NCBI GenBank assembly: GCA_964020085.1 | Contig: OZ026601.1 | Span: forward strand, 14,008,118-14,072,117 | Length of the DNA stretch: 64,000 nt | From: Micromussa lordhowensis | Lineage: Eukaryota; Cnidaria; Anthozoa; Scleractinia; Lobophylliidae | Reading direction: 5' to 3' | Shown: piece by piece, positions 31,441-42,790 of the stretch | Numbering within the stretch: the first letter of the stretch is position 1 | Layout of the letters: every line of letters starts with the position of its first letter | Translations under genes and position numbers: made by a program | Notes under the pieces: generated by a model | Told to the model about the DNA's origin: nothing | The model's input: only the letters and a program-made list of their open reading frames with translations | Database searches by the model: none

Positions 31441-32522
31441 TCCCCTCAACATCTTTATGGGTAAGGTTGTGAAGCGGTTTCATCATGTCAGACAGGTTTG
31501 GCAGGAAACGGCTTAGGTAATTTACCATATCATTCAAAAACACAACACATCCTTGGGCTTTTCAGGTTGCAGCATCTCTGTAATCGCCTTAACTTTCTGT
31601 GGATCTGACTTTAGGCCCTCTGATGTCAGAACATGTCCATGAAAAGGAACTTCCTTACACTTGTATTCCAGTTTCGCATGGTTGAGCTTTATGCCCTTCT
31701 GCTGAAACTTCTTCGTGAAACCCTCTAGGCAGCTATTGTGGTCAGCATCATCTCTTCCATAGATAAGTATGTCATCAGCAATACACTTTACACCGCACAG
31801 GCCTAACAACTCTTGATTCAAATGCTTTTGAAATAGCTCGCTCGAGACACACAAGCCAAACGGTAAACGAAGCCAGCGGTATCTCCCATGGGGAGTTGCA
31901 AAGTTGTCAACAGACTAGATTCATCATCCAGCTCCAATTGCCAGAAAAGCGGATGCGAGATCAACCTTTGTAAACACACGCGCCTCGGCCAAATAAGGTA
32001 ACACGTCATCAACAGTGGGGATCTGGTATGATCTGGCTGATCCACAGGAGCAATAACTTCTATATCCTGCAATCTTTTGAGTTCCGCCTTGAATTTTTAC
32101 TAAACATATACCGGTACTTTCCTGGCTGGGAGAATCACTGGTTGACAAGCTGGATCTACTTGCAGATGAGCCTTTCCAGGTAGCTTGCCAAGGCCATTGG
32201 CAAGTACATCTGGGTATTTGTTAGCAAGATCGTTTTCCAAATTCTCCACAACATTAACAAAATTTTCCTTGTGCATGGTTAACAAACCCATCTTCTTGGT
32301 AGCGTTTAAACCCAGGAGTGGAGTTAAACTCTCCTTGACGACTAAGAATCTCACTTTGTACTTCATATTGTTCCGGGGATTGACAACTGACAGAGTGCAG
32401 GTCCCAACAGGCTTGACCTTGGTGCCATTCCACATAACGAGGGACTGGGAACAACACTCAAAATTCACTTCCATATACTTACATGGCAAAATGTTAGCAC
32501 TAGCTCCCACTGCTGCCACCAT
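31441..32522 (-). pseudogene. Ty3/gypsy protease remnant and reverse transcriptase
   Basis: Minus strand from 32522: GASANILPCKYM (protease flap start), later LLGLNATKKMG, then RT pieces in shifting frames: KVDLASAF (motif A), VKCIADDILIYG (motif C), KEVPFHGHVLTSEGL and MVNYLSRFLPNLSDMMKPLHNLT. The frame breaks at about 31443, where the LINE begins. The protease lacks its catalytic D-T-G start: the sequence just before GAS is the primer-binding region next to the LTR, so gag and the protease N-terminus are deleted. Confidence 0.82.
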
Positions 32523-32690
32523 GTAATGAAATGAAGGATGGCCAGGAAAAAACTAAGAGACGTTTTCTCAGTGAAATCTACCTTGCAACTAACTACAAAT
32601 ATTTAAGTAGTTTAAACTAGTGGGAGCAGGTCTCTAGAGAACACACGTGCTGCTAAGTTATACAACATAATGCTTCTTATTAACCACGCA
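32522..32690 (-). mobile_element. Ty3/gypsy 5' LTR (partial)
   Basis: Begins TGTAATGAAATGAAGGATGG on the plus strand, homologous to 21531 onward for about 75 bp. In element orientation it ends in ATTACA followed by TGGTGGCAGC, a primer-binding-site-like start. Outer boundary not resolved. Confidence 0.6.
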
Positions 32691-33698
32691 GCCATGGGCC
32701 GAGCGCGGTTCTTGCTCTGCACGGGGTTTATTTATTTATTTATTTATGTATTTTTGTGTCATCAGACCCAAACTCCCACTCGGCGAAATGTTAAATCACA
32801 CAACTTATCATGTTTACTCGCTAAAAGCTGTTGGAGCATCAATACACAGAAAATGTTACTGTATTGTTTTCTTTAATGTATGTAAAATGTATTTTCTTTT
32901 TGTTTTATTGAAGCGTTGGATTCTAAGAGAATATTAAATATGCTAAAAAATTTATTACGCCAGCTATGGAATTCGCCGACATTGCAGCTTTCACTTTGGC
33001 TATGTGAGTACGATCATGCTTACTTCGCAAGTTTATTTCGCCAGAAGCGACAGTCATTCATTTATTTGCAACTTTGCGAGTATTTCATGCGGGCTTAGGC
33101 ATTTAAAGTGAATTGTTTGGCTGTTTCATCGAAGTGAGTAAAGAGATTCAAGGGAAAATTAAATTTGCTGAGGTAAACAAAATAGAACTTGCAGCGTTTA
33201 TGTTCTAAAATTAGCCATGGATAGCGGAAACCTCGGATTGTCTGACTTTGCTTGTCCTTTACTTATAGTACAAACAAATTAAAATTTGGCTTTTAAGGAA
33301 GAAAGCTGTTTATTAATAGCGTAGCCGTTTGTAAGTAGCGCTCTGTATGATTGACCTGAACGTAACACCAGGACACAAGTCGCATTTAGGCTTATATACG
33401 ATTAGAAAGGAAGGACTTCAAGGGTCATCCTCCTCGATTCGATTTTAAGGGAAAGTGTTCATCATTTGCCCTTCGCTATCCTATCTGACACTTGTGATAA
33501 CTTAGTGCTCGAACAAGGTTAACATCCTTTTATTTCGAAATCGATGTACTTAATATGATATTTCATCGGAAAGCAAACACTGTTTTGGTAAATGTTCTTT
33601 TATGTATTGGAAAGGCAGACACTCTATTTCAGTGAACGTTTTCTGTATATCTGTTAATAAGCAAACAAAAAAAATTAAAACAAAGAAAACGTTTAGTC
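32691..33698. other. No supported gene
   Basis: AT-rich DNA with a (TTTA)n run near 32728. Nothing coding recognised. Confidence 0.5.
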
Positions 33699-33776
33699 TC
33701 CTACAGGATTCAAACTCACAACCTCTCAATTGGGAGGCAATCGTGTACTCCACTGCAACACAGTGGCATGAGTTAT
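33699..33776 (-). repeat. tRNA-like sequence, probably SINE-derived
   Basis: On the minus strand GCAGTGGAGTA resembles an A box and GAGTTTGAATCC resembles a B box about 35 nt later, the spacing of a pol III tRNA promoter. The stems do not pair well enough for a functional tRNA, so a tRNA-derived SINE head or tRNA pseudogene is more likely. Confidence 0.5.
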
Positions 33777-34140
33777 GACGTTGTGAAACTTATATATTAT
33801 AAATGCTGGGTTGTAAAAGAATGTGCACTGCTTTGCGACTGTGGTGCTAAGAAAAGAGTTAAATATTAAAAGCACGGTTATGAGATCTTCGCTTTATCGA
33901 ATCAAACACTTTTTTAGAAATCTATCGCTACTAGTAATCCGCTAATATTTTTCCTCTCTGTGTATTCTAAGTATCATCTATAGTTCTCGTGGCATCCAGA
34001 ATTGTCTGGCTTTTTACATAGGCATTTTGATTGAAATGTATTAGCTCTCCTAGAACTTTTTGAACTCTTGTTGCGGTAGCTTTCGAATCGATTTTTGCAT
34101 CAACGTTGATCAATGAAATAGGTCTCCAATTACAGATATT

Positions 34141-35535
34141 TCACTTGTGTTTTCCTTTCTTTTCAATTAATGTGATCACCACATTTATATGAATAATTGA
34201 GAGAATCAACAAGTAAATTTCCAATAGAATTCCAAAATGTTTTGTAAAATTCAACTGTAAGGCCATAATTTGCAGGTGATTGTTATTTTCAAATGACTGT
34301 AGGCAATAAAAGCACTCCTTGATCGACAACCTTCCTTCACAAATATTTCTCATGTCATAGGACAGCTTGGGAATTTCTGGTCCTTGTGCACAAGAATAGC
34401 TGATTTTCATATACTGGTTCATCATCTGCTGCATATAAATCAGAATAAAACTTCTCAATTTCCTTCATAATTTTCATAGGTTTCATCCATCACTACTAAA
34501 CATCTTACGAATACAACTTTTGGTACCTATGAGAGACTCTAAGCCTGGAAAATATTTTTTGCTATTTTCACCTTTTTCATGCCAGCTTGCTCTTGAACGA
34601 ATTGCCCCTTTGGCTATATAATCAAAATGCAAATCATATTTCATCTTCTAAGTCTTCTAAAACCTCAAGCTTTGGCTCCGATGGGTCAACTGCCAATCTA
34701 TCCTCTGCTTGTCTTAAGGATGTCTCAACCTGCAATAACTATTGCCTTCTTGTAAATTGTCTCACGCGATATTTTATTAAATCCTGTAGTACCCTTTTAT
34801 CAATAACCTCTTTAAACTCCCCTAACCATTCTGGTATTTTCTGATTAATTGCTAAGACATAGTTTCATCATCAACCAAACTTGAATTAAATTTCCAATAT
34901 GAAGGGCCTCGCATCTGTTCATCTACGCTATTAAAAGAAATTGTTATTGCCAAATGGTCAGTTCTAATGGCCGTCTTAATATTCGTTTCCTCTACCTCAA
35001 TGCCTCCGGAAGAGTCAAGATCAGGATTGTTAACCACATTAAACTCCCCTCCAATTATAATTCTGTAATTTTCATCAGCAATAAAACCATCTATTTTTTC
35101 TCCAGCTCTTTGAAAAAGGAACACTGGTCACATACTTTGTTTGGCGCGTAAATATTGCTCAAAAATAATTTCAACCCTGTACTGTGGCATTCAAGAAAAT
35201 ATAACAGCCATTATTATCAGCTAGTATAGATTTTAAATCAAATTCTAAGCTGTCTTTCACCAGTATTAAAACACCACAACTGCAATTGGAGCTGTGTGCA
35301 AAAAAAATTGATCCCTTCCACTGACACTTCCATAGTACCATGCATAATTAAGTATGGAAATTGATATGTGGTGAAACAGACCTGTTCAGATATGAAATCT
35401 TTCGCTGACACATGTGACAAACAAATTACACTAAAGATCTTACACGTTAGTAGTGCACATAAAATAATTAACATACATACACATAATAATTTTAATTTAA
35501 AGAGGCCACTAGAATAATTCCTAAATACGGCCATG
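34141..35535 (-). pseudogene. L1/Tx1 ORF2 remnant: endonuclease to start of RT
   Basis: On the minus strand, in several frames: CSCGVLILVKDSLEF, ADNNGCYIFLN, IYAPNKVCDQCSFFKEL, then YRIIIGGEFNVV (GDFN-like block) and, after a deletion, IKTAIRTDHLAITISF (DH block) with SYWKFN. Further on are LGEFKEVIDKRVLQDLIKY and, at 34458-34141, SIKECFYCLQSFENN and VVITLIEKKG, the entry to RT. Several frameshifts and stops. About 80 residues between the GDFN-like and DH blocks are missing. Confidence 0.7.
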
Positions 35536-35739
35536 TGATATGAACTCTTAAAATGCCGAATGTCAAGTGAAAGCTACTAATAGTTTAAAATTCCTTGGAG
35601 ATAAAACCTGAATATGGCTTTATTGCTGCTCTGTGGACTCCTACAGTGTAAGTCAAGGAGATTTAAGGATTTCATCAAAGTGAATCTTTATGACACCTAC
35701 TATTTACTGTTAATAATCATACCTAAGAGACAGGTTTGC

Positions 35740-36070
35740 CATCAATAAATAGTTTATCTGGTTTGGACTTGCTAAAAGCTGCCCTCTTTCCTGCTTTCCT
35801 ACCTTCATGTTGGCATATGTTTCCTCCTTAAATCAATCAGCTCCTTGGGCATATCATCATAAATCGTGTAATCTGTGTTCTTCAGTTTGAAGGCATTTCT
35901 CTGTCAGCATACCGAAGAAAGCGTGCAATAACCATACAAGGGGCGGTCTCCTTTCTTTCCAATTCGGTACACTTTAAACTTTAAACTTTAAATTTTTGCA
36001 TCTACTGTATGCCTCAAGGTAGAGAATTTTCTTTCTTGAGTCTTCTTTTGCTTCTTTGAAATCAAAGTCC
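35740..36070 (-). pseudogene. L1/Tx1 ORF1 C-terminal remnant
   Basis: Minus-strand pieces resemble the ORF1 C-terminus seen at 30.4 and 44.5 kb: VIARFLRYADRE, then DMPKEL-like, and SKPDKLFIDGKPV in shifted frames. It lies upstream of the ORF2 remnant at 35535 in the correct order, so both belong to one decayed element. Confidence 0.55.
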
Positions 36071-36111
36071 AACTTTTATGATTTGGATCATGTGTACTAT
36101 AGGTGGTCTCA

Positions 36112-36292
36112 GTTGATATATCGGTTGACTATCGGTCGACTATCGGTCGACTATCGACCGATATACCAGCCGAGAGTCGACCACTAAATATGTCGACCGA
36201 TAATGTCTTAGACCATCGATACTCGATCGATACATGACCGACACTTGACCGGCACTTGACCAATACTTGACCTACACTTCACCCAGATTCTT
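36112..36292. repeat. Short tandem repeats TATCGGTCGAC and ACTTGACC
   Basis: First part: four 11-bp copies of TATCGGTCGAC leading into its own complement (CGACCGATAT), so the block is partly palindromic. Second part: CACTTGACC-type decamers at 36240-36290. Together they form a decayed array rich in GTCGAC. Confidence 0.8.
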
Positions 36293-36319
36293 CACGATAA
36301 GTTGACCCCGTTTGCTTGT

Positions 36320-37600
36320 TGTTCAATACTTTTTTTTAAAATTTTATTTATTTATTTATTTATTTTACAACAACGCTACTTACAAAAAGAAAAAAAATAC
36401 ATACAGTACACTACCCTACTTACAAAGATATACAATACACTACACTAAAAACATTACAAAAGTTGCACTATTTGCTCTTACGTAGGTGTTGTATACATTC
36501 TTTCCTTTTTTTTCCCTTAATTTCCTTAAGGGTGAAAAGCCAGTTCCAATTAAAGTATAACTATGTTATAAAGATGTGTATTTGGGGGAAAAACTCTGGC
36601 ATTTAATGTTTTTTTTTTAACCAAGGGCTCAGGAGACCTGATTAAGCGAGGGTAGAAAAGGCTTCCATTTTTTAGTGTTACTTGGTGTCTTTCTAATAGG
36701 TGTATATGTTTCAGATAAATTAAGAAGTTGTTTTGAGTTGGATGAAGTTTTCTCAATCTGCATATCCAAATGTGTTGTTTAGCTAGTAGGCAGCAGAAGT
36801 TTATTTGGAGTTTGAAGATAGAGCTGTCAGGCTTGAGGCCTAAAGTGGTCTCTAGGGGTAGATTGTTTTCTGTTGTGAGAACCTGACTCAACTACAGCCA
36901 TAACGATAGATTTTGCCAAAAGATTGTTGTTTTTTCACATTGCCAGAATAAATGCATCAGATCTTCTTTTTCCTTATGGCAGAAGGTGCAGTTATTGTCC
37001 TCTCTGATTCCTATTTTTTGCAAATAGCTATTTGTCGCCAGCTGTCTGTGTAAAAATCTGAAATTAAAATCTATTAGTTTAGAGCTCATTGTCCACGCGG
37101 TAGATGTTTGATAGACTTTTCTCCAGTCAACAGTTTCATTTCTAGAACTAATATCTTTGTGCCATTTCTCTTGACATGATAGTGGTCGTTCACCTTTATC
37201 CGATATTAGTTTCTGGTACACAATTCTTGAAGATTTTTGGCTTTTTAAAAATGTATCGGAAAGGCTTTCATGTTTTAGTTGGGTTTTTGGGATTTGTCTT
37301 AGCAAAAGTTTCACTGCTGAGATAATTCCAAACAAAGATAGTGGTTTGACGTGAAGTTCATACTTATTTTGAAAACTCTCTAGGGACATAAAGTTATGAG
37401 AATCATCCATTAAATGTTTTACCTGTGTGATACCCTTCAAAAGCCAATCTGTGTAAAGTAGCGGTGTATTATTTATTCTAATTAAAGAATTTTGCCAAAG
37501 AGGTAGAGACAGGAGGTGGTCTTTTGAAACTATTTCTCCTTCAAAGAAAGTATCTGACCATATTTCTATGATTTCTTTGACAAATGGATCCTCTATTCGC
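36320..37600 (-). mobile_element. 5'-truncated L1/Tx1 LINE, third copy
   Basis: The minus-strand 3' end has an AAATA-type tail (36335-36364) and repeated CTACTTACAA words shared with the 3' region at 24385-24545. Coding sequence starts abruptly at about 37592. No target duplication was found. Confidence 0.72.
36550..37592 (-). pseudogene. L1/Tx1 ORF2 C-terminal region, one in-frame stop
   Basis: About 345 residues from VKEIIEIWSDTFF through SLPLWQNSLIRINN, VDWRKVYQTS, FNFRFLHRQLATNSYL, a Cys-His cluster CTFCHKEKEDLMHLFWQC, then KLQINFCCLLAKQHIW near the end. A single TAG at 36892-36894 splits it between LSLWL and LSQVL, otherwise the frame is open to the natural stop at 36550. The region follows RT in full-length elements. 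Compared with the copy at 25.2 kb it keeps the His of the zinc-like cluster. Confidence 0.78.
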
Positions 37601-37699
37601 TACTTGCACATGACCCATAATCCCTTGCATTGTTGGGGGGTAACCATATGTACATGTCCATACATCGTCTGTAAAATTACAAGACAATGTATGGACTTT

Positions 37700-40600
37700 T
37701 CAGTCTGTGGGGATTCGGGTTGACATTGTGATTTGACGGCGCTGACCCGTGCTTCTTCTTTCGCGCGTTGTTCTCTTCAGTGAGTCCTCTCTATACACGT
37801 CCCACGCCAGATCTACACACTTCACAGACCGGAGCTGTCTTTCAATGTAGGGACCAAACACTGTTTGGCAGTACCCTTCAAAAGTACGCACTGTTCCCGG
37901 TATGATTGCATCTAGAGTTGGCTGTTCTGTCTCTGGGGTAGCGACCGCCTTGAGAGACTTGACAAGATCCGCCTTCTGTCCTTCTCTTAGCTGACCCATG
38001 TGAGAAAGGGAGGGTGGCCACGGCTGGTTTTCGAACCTGAAAAACTCCTCCAAATTTCCATCACGACTCTGGCATGCAATATAAAGTCTAGAGAAAAGAG
38101 CACAGTTCTCTTTGAGAATTCCAATCTTTTCCTTATCCTTAGACTTTCCTTTCATGCTTGAAGTGATGAGGTTCTTTTTAATGGTGTCTGTCACCGGCTT
38201 GCTTCTGTCAATAAACCGTTCCTGAACAAATGTGCTAAATTGGGTCTCCCCAATCGAGACAACATTCTACACAGTGTTTACGATGGTCTTGTCTGCGACA
38301 TCCTTTGTGTGAACCGCTATCAGCTCTTTACTCATTTCATTGAAAGGATTTCCTAGGTCTTCGAACGATGACACAACGTTCAAGACGTCTTTCGCGAATG
38401 CGGCTTGTGTCGCTGGGGTTTGTTCACGATGTTGATACTTTGGTGCTGCCGCTGAATCTTCAAATTCTTTGATCATCCATGCAACTTCTGGCCCACCTAC
38501 CATCCATCTGCCAAGCGCTGCAGGGTTCTCTGTCAGCCCAACTGCTCTTCCTTCTCCTTTGACTTCGGAATTCAGTTGCTCATGAGCATGATCTAGAGCG
38601 ATGGATGAGAACGGCCTCTCTGTCTTGTGTACCACGAACCATCACAAAACTTTTGGAACACATCTTGATGCTGGACAGGAAGCTCACACATGTCCCGGAT
38701 GTGTACAGAAAGCCACCTTGCATAATTGGTCTGGTACAGAGCAAACATCCAAGGGATAATCTTGATCAGGGCATAAATGTAGAGAGCAAAGTCAGCTTCT
38801 CTGAATGCCTGGGCAAGTTGCAGACAGCTTATTTCGAAATAGAGAACTCGATCCCAGTAAAGAAACAGTGGAAATTTGTTCGACCTTTCTTGTTTCCAGT
38901 CATCAAGTGACTTCAATTCTTGACCATCACTTACAGTCACTGTGGAGACGTATTCTTGGTAGGCCTTGTGCTGCAGAAGGTGGAGACTGGCAGCCGTTAC
39001 TTGGTGCGCACGCCTTGTTCTTGTGAGGTGGCTTGCGGTTATGAATGAATCGGCCACTCCTTGAGTAGCTACGCCTGCTGTAGATAGAACCTCCGTCCAT
39101 CCGCTACCATTCATCCATTTTCCGAGCGCTTTATAGGCTGTCATTTCAATGTGAAGCCCACCAAGCATCACTACAAAATGATCTTCTCCGTGAGTACCGG
39201 CAAAGCTCCACTGGATCTGCTTGGTCAACGCAAACAAGGGTTGGTCGAAGGCAATTACCGGAATCTGAGCTGGATTCACGTGGTGCACTGCAGCCCGGAT
39301 CACATCCATGGAATGTTTGATCATCGCCAGCGAATGGGCGTTTTCTACAAATATAGGAAGAAGAGCAATGATCGCAGGCCGATGAAGTGTCGGGGTGGCT
39401 TGCAAGGCACGATATGCTGCCCAAGACACTGTTCCATGCTGGTTGCGTTCTTCCCTCCAAAGCAGTTCCTTTACGTTCTGCAACCAGTCTTTCTCTTCTT
39501 CTTTTCCAAGTTCTGATATGATTGGATGAAATTTAATCCTGCCGGATAGCTTTGGAGCACAAAGTTCAGTTGAAGGTACTGTCACAGGAGGTACGTCACG
39601 GTAGCACGATGGAAGTTGAGCCACTTTCTTAGAGCTGATGCACTGGGAGGGTTCAAATGTGTCAATGTTCCTTTCATCTCCTTTTACTTCAGATGTTGGA
39701 TGTTGAGCAAGAGATATAGCAGTGCCATGGAAAGAGTCTTGGGAGGTGGTTGAACTAGGATTGTGGTCAATGTTGTCCACTGCTGTTGTAGTAAACAATC
39801 CTTTATGCAACTTAGATGGACACACGACAGCTTCCCTCTCGTACCATGCTATGACACTGTTAGCTATGTCTGTAGAAATAGACAGTACTCTGTCGTAAGA
39901 GATACACATCCCCAGTTTAAAGAAAGCATCAATGAGAGATCTGTCCCTTGTTGCTCCATGGATTTTTAGAGCTGCATAGATGGGAAGGGGACACTCTTTT
40001 TCTCTTGTGTGATGGGTGTTAGATGGCTCTTTTCGATCACGAGCGTGTGAGATGCTGTTGAACATGAGTAGCTGTGCGATTGTAAGGGATGCCTGTTTTG
40101 AAACTATGTCTGCGGTGTTGGCAGCTGTTTCCTTGTTGACTGAAGAACCTTTAAGAATCATGTCAATCAGAATCTTTAGAGACACAGGAATGGCATCCTT
40201 CTGGCAGCTTCGTTGAAATGTTCCATTGAATGTGTTCTGACAATATTTGCAGCCTTGGCCAGGTGGTACGCCTCAGAATCTTTCTCTTTTGCTCGTTTGA
40301 CCATCTCTCCAATATCCTCCTTCAGAACCAGAAGGACATCTCTCCCTTGGGCTACGGCTGTGAGATCTGGAAAAGCGTTCAAGATTCTCTCCTTTAATCT
40401 GGATGTATTGATCCTTCGACGCTCGACTTCTAGTTCCTCCAGCTTTGAGGAAAATAATTTTGCCAGTTCGCTCATCTTTAACACAGTGATGTCTTCACCT
40501 TCGTCTAGTTTCTCATCGATATAAGAGACCACTTGGGAGAAAGAAAGCTCATCTAAATCCGACATTGTGGTGTTTGACTCTTTTAAAGTGGCCGACCTTT

Positions 40601-41168
40601 GATTTCTTGCCCGATTGTACAAAGAAACAAGACATGATGTGTGATACTTAGCTTCCAATGCGACCATATCGCCAACGGACAACTTAGCTATCAGCTTTCC
40701 ATCATTCAAGAGAACAGTACAATCTCTAACCTTTTTGTCTACCTTAAGGGTTTCAGCTTGATGAAGATTTGATTGGTTGTCAGGTTGGTCACAGAAAAAG
40801 CAGTGATCATTAGTACTAGCTGCTTTAATACTAGATCGTCTCGACTTAACAGGGCTACCAGCTTCATCCACTGACGTTTCAGCTAACTTTCTCTTTTTTG
40901 CACGATTTAACTTGGTGTTACTGAAATGATCTCTGCAGTATTTGTGCCACAACGCCTTATGATTAACTAGCGTTTGCTCAATTCCTGTACCTTCATCGAA
41001 CAAATCAATGTTTATGTCCATTGGCAACATGCCAAGACTGTTAAATTCCTTGATATTATTTGCGAAGGACTTGTAACCGACACCAGTGTCGTTTCTTTTT
41101 GAACTTGCAGGACACTGTAAATGCTCTATTGTCGGCTTTTGACAGATGATGCAATACCTCCAATCCAT
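37700..41168 (-). pseudogene. Large multi-copy Cys-rich protein family member, broken
   Basis: Four minus-strand frames join into one ~1,150-residue protein. It starts MDWRYCIICQKPTIEHLQC (a C-x2-C opening), then WHKYCRDHF, CFFCDQPDN and YHTSCLVSLYNRA, suggesting paired zinc-binding modules in the first 200 residues. Later come IPVIAFDQPLFALTKQI, VVMLGGLHIEMTAYKALGKW, a helical mid-region, and CVDLAWDVYREDSLK near the end. Breaks: a one-base loss near 40196, another near 38615, and a TAG at 38267-38269. It stops at 37700, where family members continue. I recognise it as an expanded, probably element-associated invertebrate family of unknown function; no enzyme fold can be named from reading. 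Confidence 0.65.
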
Positions 41169-41384
41169 GATATACGCTTGTTTAACATCAACTGAAATTT
41201 CATGAGATTAGAATGAAATCGCATTTTGAGTATTGTAATTATTTGCTTATTGATTTAGGTAGAACTCTCAATATGAAATTGGAAGACGCTAGTTATTATG
41301 GACTTCGAAAATACATGGGAAATACTACTATAATTATGAGTGGGCAAGAATACTGTATAGTATTTAACGTTAAATAATATGTAC
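41169..41384. other. No gene; upstream of broken family copy
   Basis: AT-rich, no feature recognised. Confidence 0.5.
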
Positions 41385-41505
41385 TTATTGACTGAGTGGG
41401 AGGGCCAGACGGGAAAATGTTTGGCTCGAGGTCAGGGCGAGGTCCGTACGTCCTGACCGAGAGTCAAATATTTTCTCGTCCGGCCCGACCTTACTCAGTC
41501 AATAA
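41385..41505. repeat. 121-bp imperfect palindrome (hairpin MITE-like)
   Basis: Arms of about 50 bp: TTATTGACTGAGT opens the left and ACTCAGTCAATAA closes the right, with GGCCAGACGGGAAAAT paired to ATTTTCTCGTCCGGCC-like sequence. The loop holds GTACGTCC. Looks like a foldback element. Confidence 0.82.
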
Positions 41506-42559
41506 GCATTTTATCATATGACCACTTACTGTTGAAAATTTTGAAAATTCTGTTCGAGCCTAAATAGGACGCGATTACCTAACATCAGGCGGCTGCACGC
41601 ACAGAACAATTACATGAAAGTTTCTACAACAAAACTTTGTCATTTATCAGTTTCTTCGCGCCGAACAAGAAACTCACAATTCATCGAAAAACACAATTCA
41701 TGTTCTCATTTATGTTCATGCTAAAAAGCCAACAGAAAGTTGACATAAAGCTGTCAAAAATATGTCAAGCCATCAAAAACTAAGCGAGTGACAAAAAGTC
41801 GCTTTACACTTCACTGAAATTGTTTACAAATCTTCATCTGAAAATGTCGGCATCGTTTCAAGCTATTTGTCGACCTCTTGGATTCTCTAAAACAAGGGAC
41901 AACCGGGCAACTAAATATTTATGACACATCCTGCAAACAGTGCCTGGGTCTGCTGACTTTGCTGGTGTAGTGGAAATTACACGGTTAAACACAAGCGAGT
42001 TTTATATTTATCTGGATGAACCGTGCGGTAATGAACTTGTATTCGCATTCAGTTTTGTCTCTTCAAATAACACTGACGTAGAAACTACAGAGCAGTTTAT
42101 CCTACTGCACACAAGGTATGTTTGTGATTTTTCTGGTTCAACCAACTTCTCCCAGAAACTGGAAGAAAACATTTAAGACTTATATCGTACTTTGTTTACT
42201 TCTTCGGTTTTCTTTCTTTTGACCCACGATGAATTCTTTGATGCCTTTGAAGGAAAGAAGTTTCGCCGAGTGTCTGCTTATTTGAAAGGTTAATTATCGG
42301 ACAGTTTATCCGGAAGAGTTGTTTCCTTGACCGCCTGTTTGCGTGTTGGTTTCTGAGAAAGTTGTGAGCTTCTTCATTTGCGAGGAGTGTTAAATTTCTT
42401 TCTTTGCTTTCGGAGTGAGTTGGCGACTGAAGTAGTTCTGCATGGGACAATTCGCCTGGATAGTAAATTCGCTCTTAGAATGTTCACTTTCATGACTCAT
42501 TGTGGAGAGAACAAACTTTGGCAGCAACAAAATATTGTTTTTCCCATTAACACGCATCG
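41506..42559. other. No supported gene
   Basis: Short opposed frames (41940-42176 plus; 42196-42450 minus) without recognisable domains. Confidence 0.45.
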
Positions 42560-42790
42560 ATTTTGCCGCGCTCGTTCTAGTAGGGCCGTACGCATTTCTA
42601 GTAGGGCCGTACGTGTTTTTCCGGCCCTGTCACTTCAACGCGTACGGCCCTCATACGGGACCTTTTCTCTTATGGTTTTGCAAGGAAATTGCGCGCGGGG
42701 CCGTACGGGTCATATAATAAATTATCTTATGTATCTTTTCTGTATAGTATTTGATGTTAAATAAATTATCTTATCTTATCTTATCTTAAT
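42560..42790. repeat. GGGCCGTACG repeats and (TTATC)n tract
   Basis: GGGCCGTACG occurs at about 42582, 42603 and 42698, with the inverted form CGTACGGCCC at about 42640. A TTATC pentanucleotide run follows at 42755-42788 after TTAAATAAATTATC, possibly the tail of a retroposon. Confidence 0.65.

Noticed and set aside
33699..33776. Functional tRNA gene
   Set aside because: A- and B-box-like words are present but the arms do not fold into a sound cloverleaf; probably SINE or pseudogene.
39151..39516. 121-codon plus-strand frame
   Set aside because: Shadow of the large minus-strand pseudogene at 37700-41168.
41940..42176. 78-codon open frame as a small gene
   Set aside because: No recognisable domain or neighbouring exon; splice signals not convincing.
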